This document shows positions 1 through 9,155 of a DNA stretch of 64,000 bases, piece after piece. The notes under the pieces were generated by a model. The model did not search any database. It saw only the letters and a list, made by a program, of their open reading frames with translations, and was not told where the DNA came from. The translations under genes were made by a program, and so were the position numbers. Location of the stretch: contig JAEMQD010000022.1 of assembly GCA_022759035.1 (NCBI GenBank), forward strand, positions 24,647 through 88,646, given 5' to 3'. Source of the DNA: Thiotrichales bacterium. GTDB lineage: Bacteria > Pseudomonadota > Gammaproteobacteria > Thiomicrospirales > Thiomicrospiraceae. The stretch's first letter is position 1. Each line of letters starts with the position of its first letter.

Positions 1-776
1 GCAATAGGTTTACCAGTTGCGCCAGATAACAATGTTAGTAGGTTGCTAACACCAGGCTTATGTTCGCGATCGTAACGTATAACCGTATCGGTATCGGTAA
101 CTGCGCGTTTCAGTTTTTTACGAATGACGTTTGGTTCATCGAGTAAGGCGATATAGTTGCCTGCATTTTCATCTGACTTCGACATTTTCTTTTCTGGTTC
201 TAATAAACTCATGATACGTCCCCCGTCTTCCGTGCTTGGAATATAGGGTTCTGGCTGCGTAAACAGTTTGCCATAAGCATTATTCATGCGATTGGCCAAA
301 TCGCGAGCTAATTCTAAATGTTGCTTTTGATCGGCGCCAACAGGAACTGCTTTGGTTTGATAAAGTAAAATGTCTGCTGCCATAAGCACAGGATAGGAAA
401 ATAAGCCTAAATTAACGTTGTCGGTGTGTTTGGCAATTTTATCTTTGTACTGTGTCATACGCTCTAGTTCGCCCATGTATGTGTGGCACGATAATAACCA
501 CATGAGTTCGCTATGTTCTGGCACATCAGACTGTGCAAAGATAATACTTTTCTCTGGGTCAATGCCGCAGGCCATATAAGCGGCAACGAAGTCTAAGCTA
601 CGTTTTCGTAATGCGACTGGATCTTGACGTACCGTAATGGCATGTAAATTAACTAAAGAGAACATGCAATCAAAATCTTCTTGCATGCGTAGCCAATTCT
701 TTACGGCACCAAAATAGTGACCAATATTAAGTTGTCCAGAAGGTTGGATGCCTGAAAAAAGAATGTCGCGCGCCAT
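1..776 (-). CDS. trpS: Tryptophanyl-tRNA synthetase, 3' end cut by window edge
   Basis: Charges tRNA-Trp with tryptophan in the cytosol (class Ic aminoacyl-tRNA synthetase). The reverse-strand reading starts [14 protein letters not shown], carries the HIGH-type signature as NIGHYFG and reaches the KMSKS loop as KMSKSDEN, both in the expected order and spacing. About 258 codons are present; the C-terminal part, including the anticodon-binding region, lies beyond the left edge of the window. The start at the ATG complementary to 774-776 fits the family N-terminus. It is divergent from glyA, with a shared promoter region between them. The identification is firm; only the end is unknown. Confidence 0.96.
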   Translation of the reverse strand, partial: MARDILFSGIQPSGQLNIGHYFGAVKNWLRMQEDFDCMFSLVNLHAITVRQDPVALRKRSLDFVAAYMACGIDPEKSIIFAQSDVPEHSELMWLLSCHTYMGELERMTQYKDKIAKHTDNVNLGLFSYPVLMAADILLYQTKAVPVGADQKQHLELARDLANRMNNAYGKLFTQPEPYIPSTEDGGRIMSLLEPEKKMSKSDENAGNYIALLDEPNVIRKKLKRAVTDTDTVIRYDREHKPGVSNLLTLLSGATGKPI

Positions 777-820
777 TGCAAAACTGTCCCTGTATAATAA
801 AATCATAAACCAAGATGGCT

Positions 821-874
821 ATTATAAAGCCTTGAGTCTCTTGCCAACCAAGTCTTTTTATTTTCTGCTACAAT
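821..874. promoter_or_regulatory. Divergent promoter region trpS / glyA
   Basis: Toward glyA there is an extended -10 element, TG-C-TACAAT (866-874), 36 bases before the glyA start; no good -35 accompanies it, as is common for extended -10 promoters. Toward trpS a perfect TATAAT reads on the minus strand at 821-826, with TTGGCA at 842-847 as a possible -35 but with a short 15-base spacer. These are matches by eye to the sigma-70 consensus. Confidence 0.45.
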
Positions 875-910
875 GGCGGTACTTTTACACTTTTTAACGA
901 GGACAAGTTC

Positions 911-2173
911 ATGTTCACAAAATCAATGACTATTGCGGGTTATGATGACGTAATTGCACGCGCAATTCGTGATGAAGCACAGCGTCAAGAAGATCATATC
1001 GAATTGATTGCATCCGAAAACTACACTAGTCCTCGTGTGATGGAAGCTCAAGGCTCTGTGCTAACGAACAAGTATGCTGAAGGTTATCCAGGTAAGCGTT
1101 ATTACGGTGGCTGTGAATATGTTGATGTGGTTGAGCAAGTTGCGATTGATCGTGCAAAAGCGCTTTTTGGTGCGGATTGGGCAAATGTACAGCCACACTC
1201 TGGTTCACAAGCGAATGGTGCTGTGTTTCAAGCGTTATTGAATCCAGGTGAAACCGTTTTGGGAATGAGCTTGGCGCATGGTGGACACTTAACACACGGC
1301 GCTAAAGTGAACTTCTCAGGGAAAATTTATAATTCTGTGCAGTATGGCGTTGATGACAACGGTATTGTGCAAATGGAAGAGGTGCGCAAGCTGGCGCTCG
1401 AGCATAAGCCAAAAATGATTATTGCTGGTTTTTCTGCTTACTCTAAAACGATGGATTGGGCTGCATTCCGCGCTATCGCTGATGAAGTGGGTGCGTATTT
1501 GTTTGTGGATATGGCACACGTTGCAGGCTTGGTTGCAGCAGGCTTGTATCCTAACCCGATGCCATATGCTGATGTGGTGACAACAACAACACATAAAACG
1601 TTGCGTGGTCCACGGGGTGGTTTAATCCTAGGTCGTGCGAATGAGACAATCGAAAAAGCTATTGCATCTCGAGTTTTTCCAGGCACGCAGGGTGGACCAT
1701 TGATGCATGTCATTGCCGCTAAAGCAGTTGCATTTAAAGAAGCACTAGAACCATCGTTTAAAGTTTATGCCGCTCAAGTCATTAAGAATGCGCAGGCGAT
1801 GGCAAAAGTGTTTATGGCGCGAGGCTATAAAGTTGTGTCTGGCGGTACAGACAATCATTTGTTTTTAGTGGATTTAGTTGCGCAAGGCTTAACGGGTAAG
1901 CAAGCGGATGCAGCCTTGGGCGAAGCACATATTACAATCAACAAAAATGCGGTGCCAAATGATCCACAATCTCCTTTTGTAACAAGCGGTATTCGTGTTG
2001 GTACGCCAGCAGTTACTTCTCGAGGTTTTACTGAAGTAGAGTGTACAGAATTGGCAGGTTGGATGTGCGATGTGTTGGATGCTATTGGTAAAGAAAATGA
2101 AGCGCAAGTGCGCGATGCCGTTATTGCTAAAGTAACTGCTGTTTGTGCTCGTTTACCTGTTTACGCTAATTAA
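911..2173 (+). CDS. glyA: Serine hydroxymethyltransferase
   Basis: PLP enzyme that interconverts serine and tetrahydrofolate with glycine and 5,10-methylene-tetrahydrofolate, the main one-carbon source. The 420 residues match the usual length. The family is recognisable from the ENYTS segment near the N-terminus, the YYGGCEYVD motif and the PLP lysine in [14 protein letters not shown] (Lys229 in this frame). The ATG at 911 is preceded by GAGGA with normal spacing. The gene is followed after two bases by nrdR, a glyA-nrdR-ribD order common in proteobacteria, so it likely heads a cofactor operon. Confidence 0.98.
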   Translation: MFTKSMTIAGYDDVIARAIRDEAQRQEDHIELIASENYTSPRVMEAQGSVLTNKYAEGYPGKRYYGGCEYVDVVEQVAIDRAKALFGADWANVQPHSGSQANGAVFQALLNPGETVLGMSLAHGGHLTHGAKVNFSGKIYNSVQYGVDDNGIVQMEEVRKLALEHKPKMIIAGFSAYSKTMDWAAFRAIADEVGAYLFVDMAHVAGLVAAGLYPNPMPYADVVTTTTHKTLRGPRGGLILGRANETIEKAIASRVFPGTQGGPLMHVIAAKAVAFKEALEPSFKVYAAQVIKNAQAMAKVFMARGYKVVSGGTDNHLFLVDLVAQGLTGKQADAALGEAHITINKNAVPNDPQSPFVTSGIRVGTPAVTSRGFTEVECTELAGWMCDVLDAIGKENEAQVRDAVIAKVTAVCARLPVYAN

Positions 2174-2175
2174 GC

Positions 2176-2643
2176 ATGAATTGTCCTTTTTGTGGTGCAA
2201 CAGATACCAAAGTAATTGACTCTCGACTCGCTGTCGATGGTGCGCAGGTGCGCCGTCGTCGCGAGTGCCATGCGTGCGGCGAGCGCTTTACTACCTATGA
2301 GGTAATTGAAGTGTCGTTGCCGCGAGTCATTAAACGAGATGGTAATCGCGAACGCTTTGATGATGCTAAAGTGCGAGCAGGCATGATGCGTGCTTTAGAA
2401 AAACGACCTGTTTCTGCTGATGCGATTGAAGATGCCGTAATACGCATTCGCCATAAAGTCATGGCAGAGGGAGTGCGCGAGTTGCAAGCAAGCCAAGTGG
2501 GTGACTGGGTGATGCAGGAGCTTAAAAATCTCGATCAAGTCGCTTATGTACGCTATGCTTCTGTATATCGTAGTTTTCAGGATGTTCAGGCTTTTCAAAC
2601 GGAAATTTTACGTTTATTGGATGGAACAGCCGCCAAAGGATAA
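2176..2643 (+). CDS. nrdR: Transcriptional repressor NrdR
   Basis: Nucleotide-sensing repressor of ribonucleotide reductase genes. The N-terminal zinc ribbon is complete (Cys3, Cys6, Cys31, Cys34), followed by the basic [10 protein letters not shown] stretch and then an ATP-cone domain beginning around VIKRDGNRE. The length of 155 residues is typical. It starts two bases after the glyA stop and is followed nine bases later by ribD, so it is probably co-transcribed with both. Its DNA targets (NrdR boxes) should lie at nrd operons elsewhere; I see none in this window. Confidence 0.97.
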   Translation: MNCPFCGATDTKVIDSRLAVDGAQVRRRRECHACGERFTTYEVIEVSLPRVIKRDGNRERFDDAKVRAGMMRALEKRPVSADAIEDAVIRIRHKVMAEGVRELQASQVGDWVMQELKNLDQVAYVRYASVYRSFQDVQAFQTEILRLLDGTAAKG

Positions 2644-2652
2644 CTTGTTTTC

Positions 2653-3801
2653 ATGCATCAACATGCAAATTTTTCGCCGCAAGATGCCCGCGCCATGGCT
2701 CAAGCAATTCGTTTGGCCGAGCGCGGGCTTTTTACTGTACGACCTAATCCAGCGGTTGGCTGCGTTATCATTGATCAGCAGGGTGAAACGGTTGGGCTAG
2801 GGTGGCATCACCAAGCAGGGACACCGCATGCGGAGGTGCATGCATTACGCATGGCTGGCGCGCTAGCACAAGGCGCAACGGCTTATGTGACCTTAGAGCC
2901 GTGTAGCCATCACGGACGGACGCCCCCCTGTTGTGATGCGCTGGTCGCTGCTGGTGTTGCACGTGTTGTTATTGCGTTGGAAGATCCTAATCCACTTGTC
3001 TCTGGTCGAGGGATTGCCAGATTAAAAGCGGCAGGCGTCACGGTTGATGTTGGGTTGATGGCATCGTCTGCGCGGGCTTTGAATTTAGGCTTTTTGTCGA
3101 GAATGGAGCGGCAACAGCCTTTTGTGCGCCTGAAGTTAGCAGCCAGTTTAGATGGGCGTACCGCGCTGGCAAATGGTCAAAGTAAATGGATTACTGGTGC
3201 GTTAGCGCGTGAGGATGTACAAAGATTACGTGCATTATCTGGTGCGATTATCACGGGTATTAATACAGTGCTTGTGGATGATCCTAGTTTAACCGTTCGT
3301 TTGCCTGAGTTTCTGTCATTTCAACCCTTGCGTGTCGTATTAGACAGCCAGCTTCGTATGCCTGAAACAGCACAGTTATTCTCGCATACTGGGCAGATAT
3401 TGGTGGTTACCTTGGCGGAACAATTGGTTAGTCAGCCAGATAAGGTTGCACGGCTGCGCGGAAACGGTGCGCTTGTTGAAGCGGTATCTCGTGATGAAAC
3501 GGGGCGAATAGATTTGCTTAATCTGCTTACGATGTTAGCGCAAAAATTCATGGTCAATGATGTGCTCGTGGAAGCTGGCGCGCAATTGGCTGGTGCATTT
3601 ATGTCCGCAGCCTTGGTTGACGAACTCTGGTGGTATACTGCCCCAATTGTGATGGGGCATGATGCACGCGCGGGCTTGATGATGCCAGAAATTACTGAAA
3701 TGGATGCGGTACAGCGTTGGTCGTTGCTCGATCAACGCTGGTTAGGTCAAGACTTGCGCTTGCGCTTCAAAGGTGGCAAGCAAGTTTGCCAGTCGTCTTG
3801 A
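2653..3801 (+). CDS. ribD: Bifunctional riboflavin deaminase/reductase RibD
   Basis: Carries out the second and third steps of riboflavin synthesis: deamination of the pyrimidinone and NADPH-dependent reduction of the ribose side chain. The N-terminal deaminase has the zinc site H59-A-E61 and C84/C93 in PCSHHGRTPPC. The C-terminal half (about 150-375) has the reductase fold with VRLKLAASLDGR and ends with the usual FMGHDA-like region. The 382 residues are full length. The ribosome site is weak (GGAT at a long distance), suggesting coupling with nrdR. Its last 55 bases overlap a minus-strand small gene. Confidence 0.97.
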   Translation: MHQHANFSPQDARAMAQAIRLAERGLFTVRPNPAVGCVIIDQQGETVGLGWHHQAGTPHAEVHALRMAGALAQGATAYVTLEPCSHHGRTPPCCDALVAAGVARVVIALEDPNPLVSGRGIARLKAAGVTVDVGLMASSARALNLGFLSRMERQQPFVRLKLAASLDGRTALANGQSKWITGALAREDVQRLRALSGAIITGINTVLVDDPSLTVRLPEFLSFQPLRVVLDSQLRMPETAQLFSHTGQILVVTLAEQLVSQPDKVARLRGNGALVEAVSRDETGRIDLLNLLTMLAQKFMVNDVLVEAGAQLAGAFMSAALVDELWWYTAPIVMGHDARAGLMMPEITEMDAVQRWSLLDQRWLGQDLRLRFKGGKQVCQSS

Positions 3802-4049
3802 TAAAAGTATTGAATGCTCGTTGCTTCGATTGGCGTGCCTAGCTCAAGCAATGGACGTTGTGCATCTGCTTTGAAGTGTGGTTTTGATGCGTCCGATTTC
3901 TCCAAACGAAAAACGGCCGTACCAACAAGTTTTACTTGATTTTTGTCGTTAACTAGGCGAAATTGGTAAGATTCAGCACGTTTGGCGACGAGGTGAACAA
4001 CTTGTTCTGTAGCACGAATACTACGTGTTGTGTAAGCAAAAAGTTTCAT
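3747..4049 (-). CDS. Small hypothetical protein, antisense tail over ribD
   Basis: A 100-residue protein I do not recognise. It reads MKLFAYTTRSIRAT at the start, is mixed and basic, has no signal peptide or membrane segment, and ends in a basic PPLKRKRKS tail. Support for its being real: the start codon is preceded on its own strand by GAGGG at good spacing, it fills the otherwise empty space between ribD and ribE, and only its last 55 bases overlap ribD. Its start faces ribE, so the two would share the intergenic promoter region. No function is proposed. Confidence 0.6.
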   Translation of the reverse strand: MKLFAYTTRSIRATEQVVHLVAKRAESYQFRLVNDKNQVKLVGTAVFRLEKSDASKPHFKADAQRPLLELGTPIEATSIQYFYQDDWQTCLPPLKRKRKS

Positions 4050-4110
4050 TGTTTACCCTCGATGAATAAATTACATATATTGTCACGCCTAAATTAGCAT
4101 AAATTGCTTT

Positions 4111-4139
4111 TTGTTTGTGTGAATAATGTGTGATATTTT
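4111..4139 (+). promoter_or_regulatory. Candidate promoter of ribE
   Basis: TTGTTT (4111-4116), a 17-base spacer and TATTTT (4134-4139) preceded by a TG extension at 4131-4132, about 40 bases before the ribE start. No FMN riboswitch (RFN element) is seen here or before ribB. Confidence 0.35.
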
Positions 4140-4180
4140 TGTTATAACCTATTGAAGGTGTTAGTGTAAAAAGGGATGCG

Positions 4181-4837
4181 ATGTTTACAGGAATTATTCA
4201 GTCAGTTGGTCATGTCCAAGCGATTGCACCAAACGCGAGTGGCGATTGGAAGCTAACCATCGCGGCAGGAAAATTGGATATGCGCGATGTGGCATTAGGC
4301 GATTCTATTGCCGTTAATGGCGTATGTTTAACCGTTGTATCACAAGGAACAGGCCAATTTACAGCAGATGTTTCTAACGAAACTTTATCGGTTTCAGCCT
4401 TTTCTGATTTAAGTATTGGGGCGCGCGTCAATTTAGAAAAAGCAATGCGCTTATCGGATAGGTTAGGCGGTCATCTGGTTAGTGGTCATGTGGACGGTGT
4501 TGGTAACTTGATACGAATTGAGCAAGATGGCGCTTCTTGGCGCTATGTATTTAATATGCCAGAGTCTATTGCACATTATGTTGCACATAAAGGTTCTATT
4601 ACGATTAATGGTGTCTCTTTGACGGTTAATTCGGTCACAGATAATCAATTTAACGTAAATTTGGTGCCACATACCCTACAAGAAACAAATTTAGGCGACT
4701 TGCAGCAGGGGAATCGAGTAAACTTAGAAGTCGATGTGATCGCACGTTATTTAGAAAGATTGTTACAGGTAAAGCCTGATGCGTCGTCATCGTCAATTAC
4801 GCCTGAGTTTTTAGCAAAAAATGGCTTTTGGAAGTGA
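4181..4837 (+). CDS. ribE: Riboflavin synthase, alpha chain
   Basis: Dismutates two 6,7-dimethyl-8-ribityllumazine molecules into riboflavin and the pyrimidinedione, the last step of the pathway. It starts with the family hallmark MFTGIIQ and shows the expected internal duplication: a first lumazine-binding barrel with VNGVCLTV and a second with INGVSLTV, joined through GGHLVSGHVDGVG. The 218 residues fit the family. It follows the divergent small gene and precedes ribBX by 39 bases, so it likely opens the second half of the rib operon. Confidence 0.98.
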   Translation: MFTGIIQSVGHVQAIAPNASGDWKLTIAAGKLDMRDVALGDSIAVNGVCLTVVSQGTGQFTADVSNETLSVSAFSDLSIGARVNLEKAMRLSDRLGGHLVSGHVDGVGNLIRIEQDGASWRYVFNMPESIAHYVAHKGSITINGVSLTVNSVTDNQFNVNLVPHTLQETNLGDLQQGNRVNLEVDVIARYLERLLQVKPDASSSSITPEFLAKNGFWK

Positions 4838-4876
4838 TAAGATAAACCGATAAATTAGGATTGGAGGCACTCCATC

Positions 4877-5989
4877 ATGGCGTTAAATAGTATTGAAGAA
4901 ATCATTGCTGATTATCAAGCAGGTAAGATGGTCATTTTAATGGATGACGAAGACCGCGAAAATGAAGGCGATTTGATTATGTCTGCCGACTGCGTGCGTG
5001 CAGAAGATATTAACTTTATGGCGCGCTATGGTAGGGGATTGATTTGCTTAACCTTGACGCAGGAGCGTTGCCAGCAACTTAATTTGCCATTGATGGTTCG
5101 AGGGTCAACCGACCATCAACAGACTGCATTCACAATGTCTATTGAAGCAGCTGAAGGCGTGACAACAGGTATTTCAGCCGCTGATCGTGCGCATACCATT
5201 CGGACGGCTGTAGCTGCAGATGCTAAGCCTAGTGATATTACGATGCCTGGTCATGTGTTTCCGTTAATGGCACGTCGAGGCGGTGTTTTAACGCGTGCAG
5301 GACATACCGAAGCGGGTTGTGATTTAGGTAGATTAGCGGGTCACACACCTGCATCGGTGATCGTAGAGATTATGAACGAAGATGGTACGATGGCGCGTCG
5401 TCCAGAATTAGAAGTCTTTGCAGCAGAACATGGTATTAAAATCGGCACAATTGCCGATCTGATTCGTTATCGTTCTCAACATGAAAAAAATATTGAACGA
5501 GTTACCGAGTGTGTGTTGCCGACAGAGTTTGGTGAGTTTAAGTTAACGGCATATCAAGACTTGTTAGACCATAGTGCCCATTTTGCATTGAGCATGGGGA
5601 AGTTGGATGCTAGTCCAACTTTAGTACGTGTTCATATGCAGGATAGTATTTGCGATTTGTTTGCTTCCACGCGCCCAGAATGCGGTTGGACGTTGCGGTC
5701 TGCGATGGCGCAAATTGCACAAGCAGGAAAGGGTGTTATTGTCATTCTAAGAAAAGATGCGGATAGTCGCGCATTGTTAGAACGTGTGCAGGCGATGCAA
5801 TTACATGATCGTCATTTGCAAGTGCCTGCGGAAACGCAAGTAGAGGATGATTTAAAAACCTATGGCTTGGGTGCGCAAATTTTGTCCGATTTGGGCTTGA
5901 AACAGCTGCGCATTATTGGTACGCCTTGGCAGTTGTCTGCACTAACGGGGTTTGGTTTAGAAGTAAATGAGTTTGTTAATAAACAATAA
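4877..5989 (+). CDS. ribB: DHBP synthase with decayed GTP cyclohydrolase II-like domain (RibBX type)
   Basis: The N-terminal half (about 1-200) is 3,4-dihydroxy-2-butanone 4-phosphate synthase, which makes the four-carbon unit for lumazine from ribulose 5-phosphate; [10 protein letters not shown], the acidic metal/substrate loop, and HTEAGCDL are intact. The C-terminal half aligns in outline with RibA but lacks its active site: the zinc cysteines of HSxC..RCDCG are reduced to HMQDSI...RPECG, and the RQEGRGIGL loop is replaced by [10 protein letters not shown]. It should therefore not release formate from GTP, and a separate ribA is expected elsewhere. This matches the RibBX variant described in proteobacteria. 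GGAGG precedes the ATG. Confidence 0.95.
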   Translation: MALNSIEEIIADYQAGKMVILMDDEDRENEGDLIMSADCVRAEDINFMARYGRGLICLTLTQERCQQLNLPLMVRGSTDHQQTAFTMSIEAAEGVTTGISAADRAHTIRTAVAADAKPSDITMPGHVFPLMARRGGVLTRAGHTEAGCDLGRLAGHTPASVIVEIMNEDGTMARRPELEVFAAEHGIKIGTIADLIRYRSQHEKNIERVTECVLPTEFGEFKLTAYQDLLDHSAHFALSMGKLDASPTLVRVHMQDSICDLFASTRPECGWTLRSAMAQIAQAGKGVIVILRKDADSRALLERVQAMQLHDRHLQVPAETQVEDDLKTYGLGAQILSDLGLKQLRIIGTPWQLSALTGFGLEVNEFVNKQ

Positions 5990-5998
5990 GGAATGAGC

Positions 5999-6472
5999 AT
6001 GAAAGTTTATGAAGGAAAGCTTAGCGCAGAAGGACTTAAATTTGCGTTGGTTGTTGGTCGTTTTAATAGCTTTGTGGTGGATGCACTAGAAAGTGGCGCT
6101 AAAGATGCGATTGTTCGTCACGGCGGTAGCTTAGATAGCGTTGCAGTAGCACGCGTGCCAGGTGCATTTGAAGTGCCATTGGCAGTACAGCGTTTAGCAC
6201 AAAGTGGTCAGTATGATGCGATTATTGCTCTAGGCGCGGTTATTCGTGGTCATACCCCGCATTTTGATTTTGTTGCTAATGAAGCGACGAAAGGCATTTC
6301 TCAGGCGATGTTAGATTTTAGTATGCCTGTTTCGTTTGGTATTTTAACGGTTGATAGTATTGAACAAGCCATCGAACGTGCGGGAACGAAAGCGGGTAAT
6401 AAAGGTTTTGAAGCAGCGGTTACGGCAATTGAAATGGCGCAATTGTTGCGTAGTATTGAGGCAAATGCATGA
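5999..6472 (+). CDS. ribH: 6,7-dimethyl-8-ribityllumazine synthase
   Basis: Condenses the RibD product with the RibB product to form lumazine; family members assemble into pentamers or 60-mer capsids. Key segments are present: GRFN near the N-terminus, PGAFEVP, and [14 protein letters not shown] with the catalytic histidine. Two ATGs are possible. The AAGGA at 5988-5992 sits 6 bases before 5999 and directly against 5993, so 5999 (MKVYEG, 157 residues) is preferred. It begins nine bases after ribBX and overlaps nusB by four bases (ATGA), indicating one transcript. Confidence 0.97.
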   Translation: MKVYEGKLSAEGLKFALVVGRFNSFVVDALESGAKDAIVRHGGSLDSVAVARVPGAFEVPLAVQRLAQSGQYDAIIALGAVIRGHTPHFDFVANEATKGISQAMLDFSMPVSFGILTVDSIEQAIERAGTKAGNKGFEAAVTAIEMAQLLRSIEANA

Positions 6473-6933
6473 GTAATGTTGAAGCATCAGAAACGCTACG
6501 CAAAGGTTTGCCAGTAAGAACGCTGGCACGTCGTGCTGCGTTACAAGCCCTGTATCAGTGGCAATTGAATCCGAGTAGTATTGTAGAAATTGAGGCGCAA
6601 TTTATGGCAGATAGCCATATTCAATTGGGCAGCAAAGACTTTTTTTCAGCGTTACTGCATGGCGTGTTGGCGGACTTGGATGTGATCGACACTGCCTTAT
6701 CATCAGCCTTAGATCGACCATTAACGCAACTCAATCCCGTTGAATTATCGGTACTTCGCCTAGGTGTGTACGAGTTGATGTCCATGCCAGAAACCCCTTA
6801 TCGTGTCATTATTAATGAGGCGATTGAGTTGGCTAAGGCGTTTGGTGCAGAAGGTGGTCATGCTTATGTAAATGGCGTGCTAGATAAACTAGCACAACAA
6901 CATTTACGTCAAGCTGAAGCCGCCGCACAATAA
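6469..6933 (+). CDS. nusB: Transcription antitermination protein NusB
   Basis: Small helical RNA-binding protein that, with NusE (S10), binds boxA and supports antitermination of rRNA operons. The 154 residues carry the typical [11 protein letters not shown] segment near residue 22, the [22 protein letters not shown] core and the [12 protein letters not shown] helix. It overlaps ribH by four bases, an arrangement (ribH-nusB-thiL) conserved in many proteobacteria. Nothing is unusual in the sequence. Confidence 0.97.
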   Translation: MSNVEASETLRKGLPVRTLARRAALQALYQWQLNPSSIVEIEAQFMADSHIQLGSKDFFSALLHGVLADLDVIDTALSSALDRPLTQLNPVELSVLRLGVYELMSMPETPYRVIINEAIELAKAFGAEGGHAYVNGVLDKLAQQHLRQAEAAAQ

Positions 6934-6944
6934 GCGATAGTCAA

Positions 6945-7937
6945 TTGGCAGATACAGAGTTTTCTCTCATTTACCAACAAATCGCACCATGTGCTGGTGT
7001 GCGTGATGATGTTTTACTTGGTATCGGTGATGATGCAGCAATTGTTCAACCAACAACGGGACAATCCATTGTTGTTGCCTTGGATACCCTAGTCTCTGGG
7101 CGACACTTTTTTCCAACCTGTGCGCCAGAGGATATTGCTTGGAAAGCATTGGCTGTTAATTTGTCCGACTTGGCCGCAATGGGTGCAGTGCCTAAATGGG
7201 CGCTTCTGTCACTATCTTTGCCATTAGAGAATGCACAAAAAGGTTGGATAAAGCGGTTTATGGCTGGTTGGCAGGGGCTAGCGCAACAATATGCAGTTGC
7301 ATTAATTGGTGGTGATACGACGCGTGCTGATCAGCTCGCTGTAAGTGTTACATTGATAGGAGAAGTGTCGCCAGGGAGTGCGATACAGCGCTCGGGTGCA
7401 ATGCCTGGCGACGAGATTTGGCTTTCTGGCACGATTGGTGATGCTGGACTAGCATTAGCACAACGCTATGCGAACCAGGCGGTTGACGATGCTGTCGCTA
7501 TGCGTTTAGATCGTCCTACGCCGCGTGTTAACTTGGGCTTTTCCTTGCGTAACCTAGCGACTGCCGCCATTGATATCTCTGATGGTTTTTTAGCGGACTT
7601 AGGGCATATATTGAAAGCGAGCGGGAATTTAGGTGCTAGAGTCGAGGTAGACGCGATGCCTTTTTCTCCCATGGTTGATGCTTGGCAAAGGCAAATGAGT
7701 CCATTGCTGCCATTAACGAGTGGTGATGATTATGAGCTGCTTTTTACAGCGCCTATTGCGCTTCATAATCGCTTGAATGCCTTGTCCGAAGAATTGTCTG
7801 TTGCATTAACGTGCGTTGGGCGTGTGTTGCCATCAGATCAAGGCATGCAACTTATAAAAAATGGTGAACTTTTGGTGATTCCACAACGTCAGGGGTTTGA
7901 CCACTTTGCATCACCTGCTATAATGAAAACATCATAA
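6945..7937 (+). CDS. thiL: Thiamine-monophosphate kinase
   Basis: Phosphorylates thiamine monophosphate to the active cofactor thiamine diphosphate (AIR synthase/PurM-like fold). GIGDDAAI near residue 27, the Asp-rich LVSGRHFF region, IGGDTTR and the C-terminal TSGDDYELLF are all present. The best start is a TTG at 6945, because it restores the family N-terminus (EFSLI) and no in-frame ATG lies upstream; the ribosome site is weak. It follows nusB by 11 bases and the DUF3579 gene follows by 28. The usual downstream partner pgpA is not here. Confidence 0.95.
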   Translation: MADTEFSLIYQQIAPCAGVRDDVLLGIGDDAAIVQPTTGQSIVVALDTLVSGRHFFPTCAPEDIAWKALAVNLSDLAAMGAVPKWALLSLSLPLENAQKGWIKRFMAGWQGLAQQYAVALIGGDTTRADQLAVSVTLIGEVSPGSAIQRSGAMPGDEIWLSGTIGDAGLALAQRYANQAVDDAVAMRLDRPTPRVNLGFSLRNLATAAIDISDGFLADLGHILKASGNLGARVEVDAMPFSPMVDAWQRQMSPLLPLTSGDDYELLFTAPIALHNRLNALSEELSVALTCVGRVLPSDQGMQLIKNGELLVIPQRQGFDHFASPAIMKTS

Positions 7938-7965
7938 TATTTTAGTTAGAGCTGGCTTCATAGGC

Positions 7966-8307
7966 ATGCAATCCAAAAAACACTGTAAATATGTCATTCA
8001 GGGCATTACTGAGTCTGGACAAAAGTTTCGTCCTTCTGATTGGATTGATCGTATTGCCTCTTTAGATGCAGAATATGGTCTGCAGCATCGCTTGGTTTAT
8101 TCAGATTATCTACATCCAGAAGTGTTTGAAGGTGAGCGCAGCTTAATTATTGACTCGATACTTCAAGAAACGAATCCAAGCTTGTTTGATTATGTGATGG
8201 AGTTTCGTCGCATGAATGACTTGCGTATGGTTGAGGTTTGCTTTATGGATGGTCAGTATGTTGCTGCGCCCAATGCACAGAAGGAAGCTGCGCAACGTAG
8301 TCTTTGA
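7966..8307 (+). CDS. DUF3579 family protein
   Basis: A 113-residue soluble protein that resembles the betaproteobacterial DUF3579 family. Visible are a FRPSDWIDRIASL segment, a central YSDYLHPEVF and a C-terminal MVEVCFMDGQYV strand. There is no signal peptide or membrane segment. Function is unknown. It sits downstream of thiL in the same direction and runs toward the convergent pilD gene, with only 23 bases between the two stops. The family assignment is from memory of the motif pattern, not from a search. Confidence 0.75.
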   Translation: MQSKKHCKYVIQGITESGQKFRPSDWIDRIASLDAEYGLQHRLVYSDYLHPEVFEGERSLIIDSILQETNPSLFDYVMEFRRMNDLRMVEVCFMDGQYVAAPNAQKEAAQRSL

Positions 8308-8330
8308 GGTTTTTTTACCCTTTTTATCTC

Positions 8331-9155
8331 TTAAAGCATTAGTTGCTTCGCGAATCCCATCAACACTAACCAACCAGACAAAGCCAGCCATGGTCCAAAG
8401 GGTAGGGCTTGAGAAAGTCTTTGCTTTCCCATCAGCGTTAAGCCGAGCATAACGACGATTGCAATACCTCCAGACAAGATAAAAATAGGGATAAGTGCCT
8501 GCCAGCCCAACCAAGCGCCTAATGCCGCAGTTAGTTTGAAGTCGCCATATCCCATACCTTCTTTTCCACTAATAGCGCGATGTATTTGAAATATGAGCCA
8601 CAGGGCGCTGTAGCCAAGTGCGGCGCCCCAAACGGCATCAAATAGCGGCGTAAACAGATTTTGACTGTTAATTAATAGTCCCAGCCACAGTAGCGGTAAG
8701 CTTAATCGATCAAGAATTAGTTGATGTTCTAAATCAGTAATGGCAATAACAATTAATGTCCATACAAAGCAGAGCGCAGCCCAGCCAGAAATGTCTAACC
8801 CTAAGATTGGAGCGGTTTGCTGGTAAAAATGCCAACCCGTCATTATCGTTGCAAGTGCGGTAATCGATTCGATTAGTGGGTATCGTATTGAAATGGTTTT
8901 GAAGCAACAAGTCGCCTTACCACGATACCAAAGCCAACTCAATAGTGGAACAAGCTGTTTGCTGTTTAGTGGTGTCTTGCAGCTTGTGCAACGAGATCGG
9001 TCTAGTGTCAGCGCGCGCAGTAATGTTGGTGTGTCGCTACCGATGTGCTGGACTAAGCGAAAACTTAGCATGGTTAAAAAGCTACCAATAAGTAAGCCAA
9101 GCACGCCATAAGCGAAGAGTATCGCCCAGAGTGGTAGATGGCTCGTATCAATCAT
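8331..9155 (-). CDS. pilD: Type IV prepilin peptidase/N-methyltransferase
   Basis: Inner-membrane aspartyl protease that cleaves and N-methylates type IV prepilins and type II secretion pseudopilins. The catalytic aspartates appear in ITDLEHQLILD and GYGDFKL; about eight hydrophobic segments follow. The cytoplasmic zinc loop is irregular: Cys56 and Cys59 are normal, but the second CxxC is replaced by adjacent Cys83-Cys84. The start at the ATG complementary to 9153-9155 (274 residues, MIDTSHLP) overlaps the queD stop; a longer reading to 9224 is unlikely because it would run inside queD. The usual neighbours pilB, pilC and coaE are absent. Confidence 0.93.
   Translation of the reverse strand: MIDTSHLPLWAILFAYGVLGLLIGSFLTMLSFRLVQHIGSDTPTLLRALTLDRSRCTSCKTPLNSKQLVPLLSWLWYRGKATCCFKTISIRYPLIESITALATIMTGWHFYQQTAPILGLDISGWAALCFVWTLIVIAITDLEHQLILDRLSLPLLWLGLLINSQNLFTPLFDAVWGAALGYSALWLIFQIHRAISGKEGMGYGDFKLTAALGAWLGWQALIPIFILSGGIAIVVMLGLTLMGKQRLSQALPFGPWLALSGWLVLMGFAKQLML

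Noticed and set aside
777..910. Glycine riboswitch ahead of glyA
   Set aside because: The 134-base gap is shared with the divergent trpS promoter and shows none of the paired aptamer cores.
4050..4180. Possible FMN riboswitch before ribE
   Set aside because: The conserved RFN core segments and the multi-stem layout are not present; the gap is AT-rich with a plain promoter-like pattern. The gap before ribB is only 39 bases.
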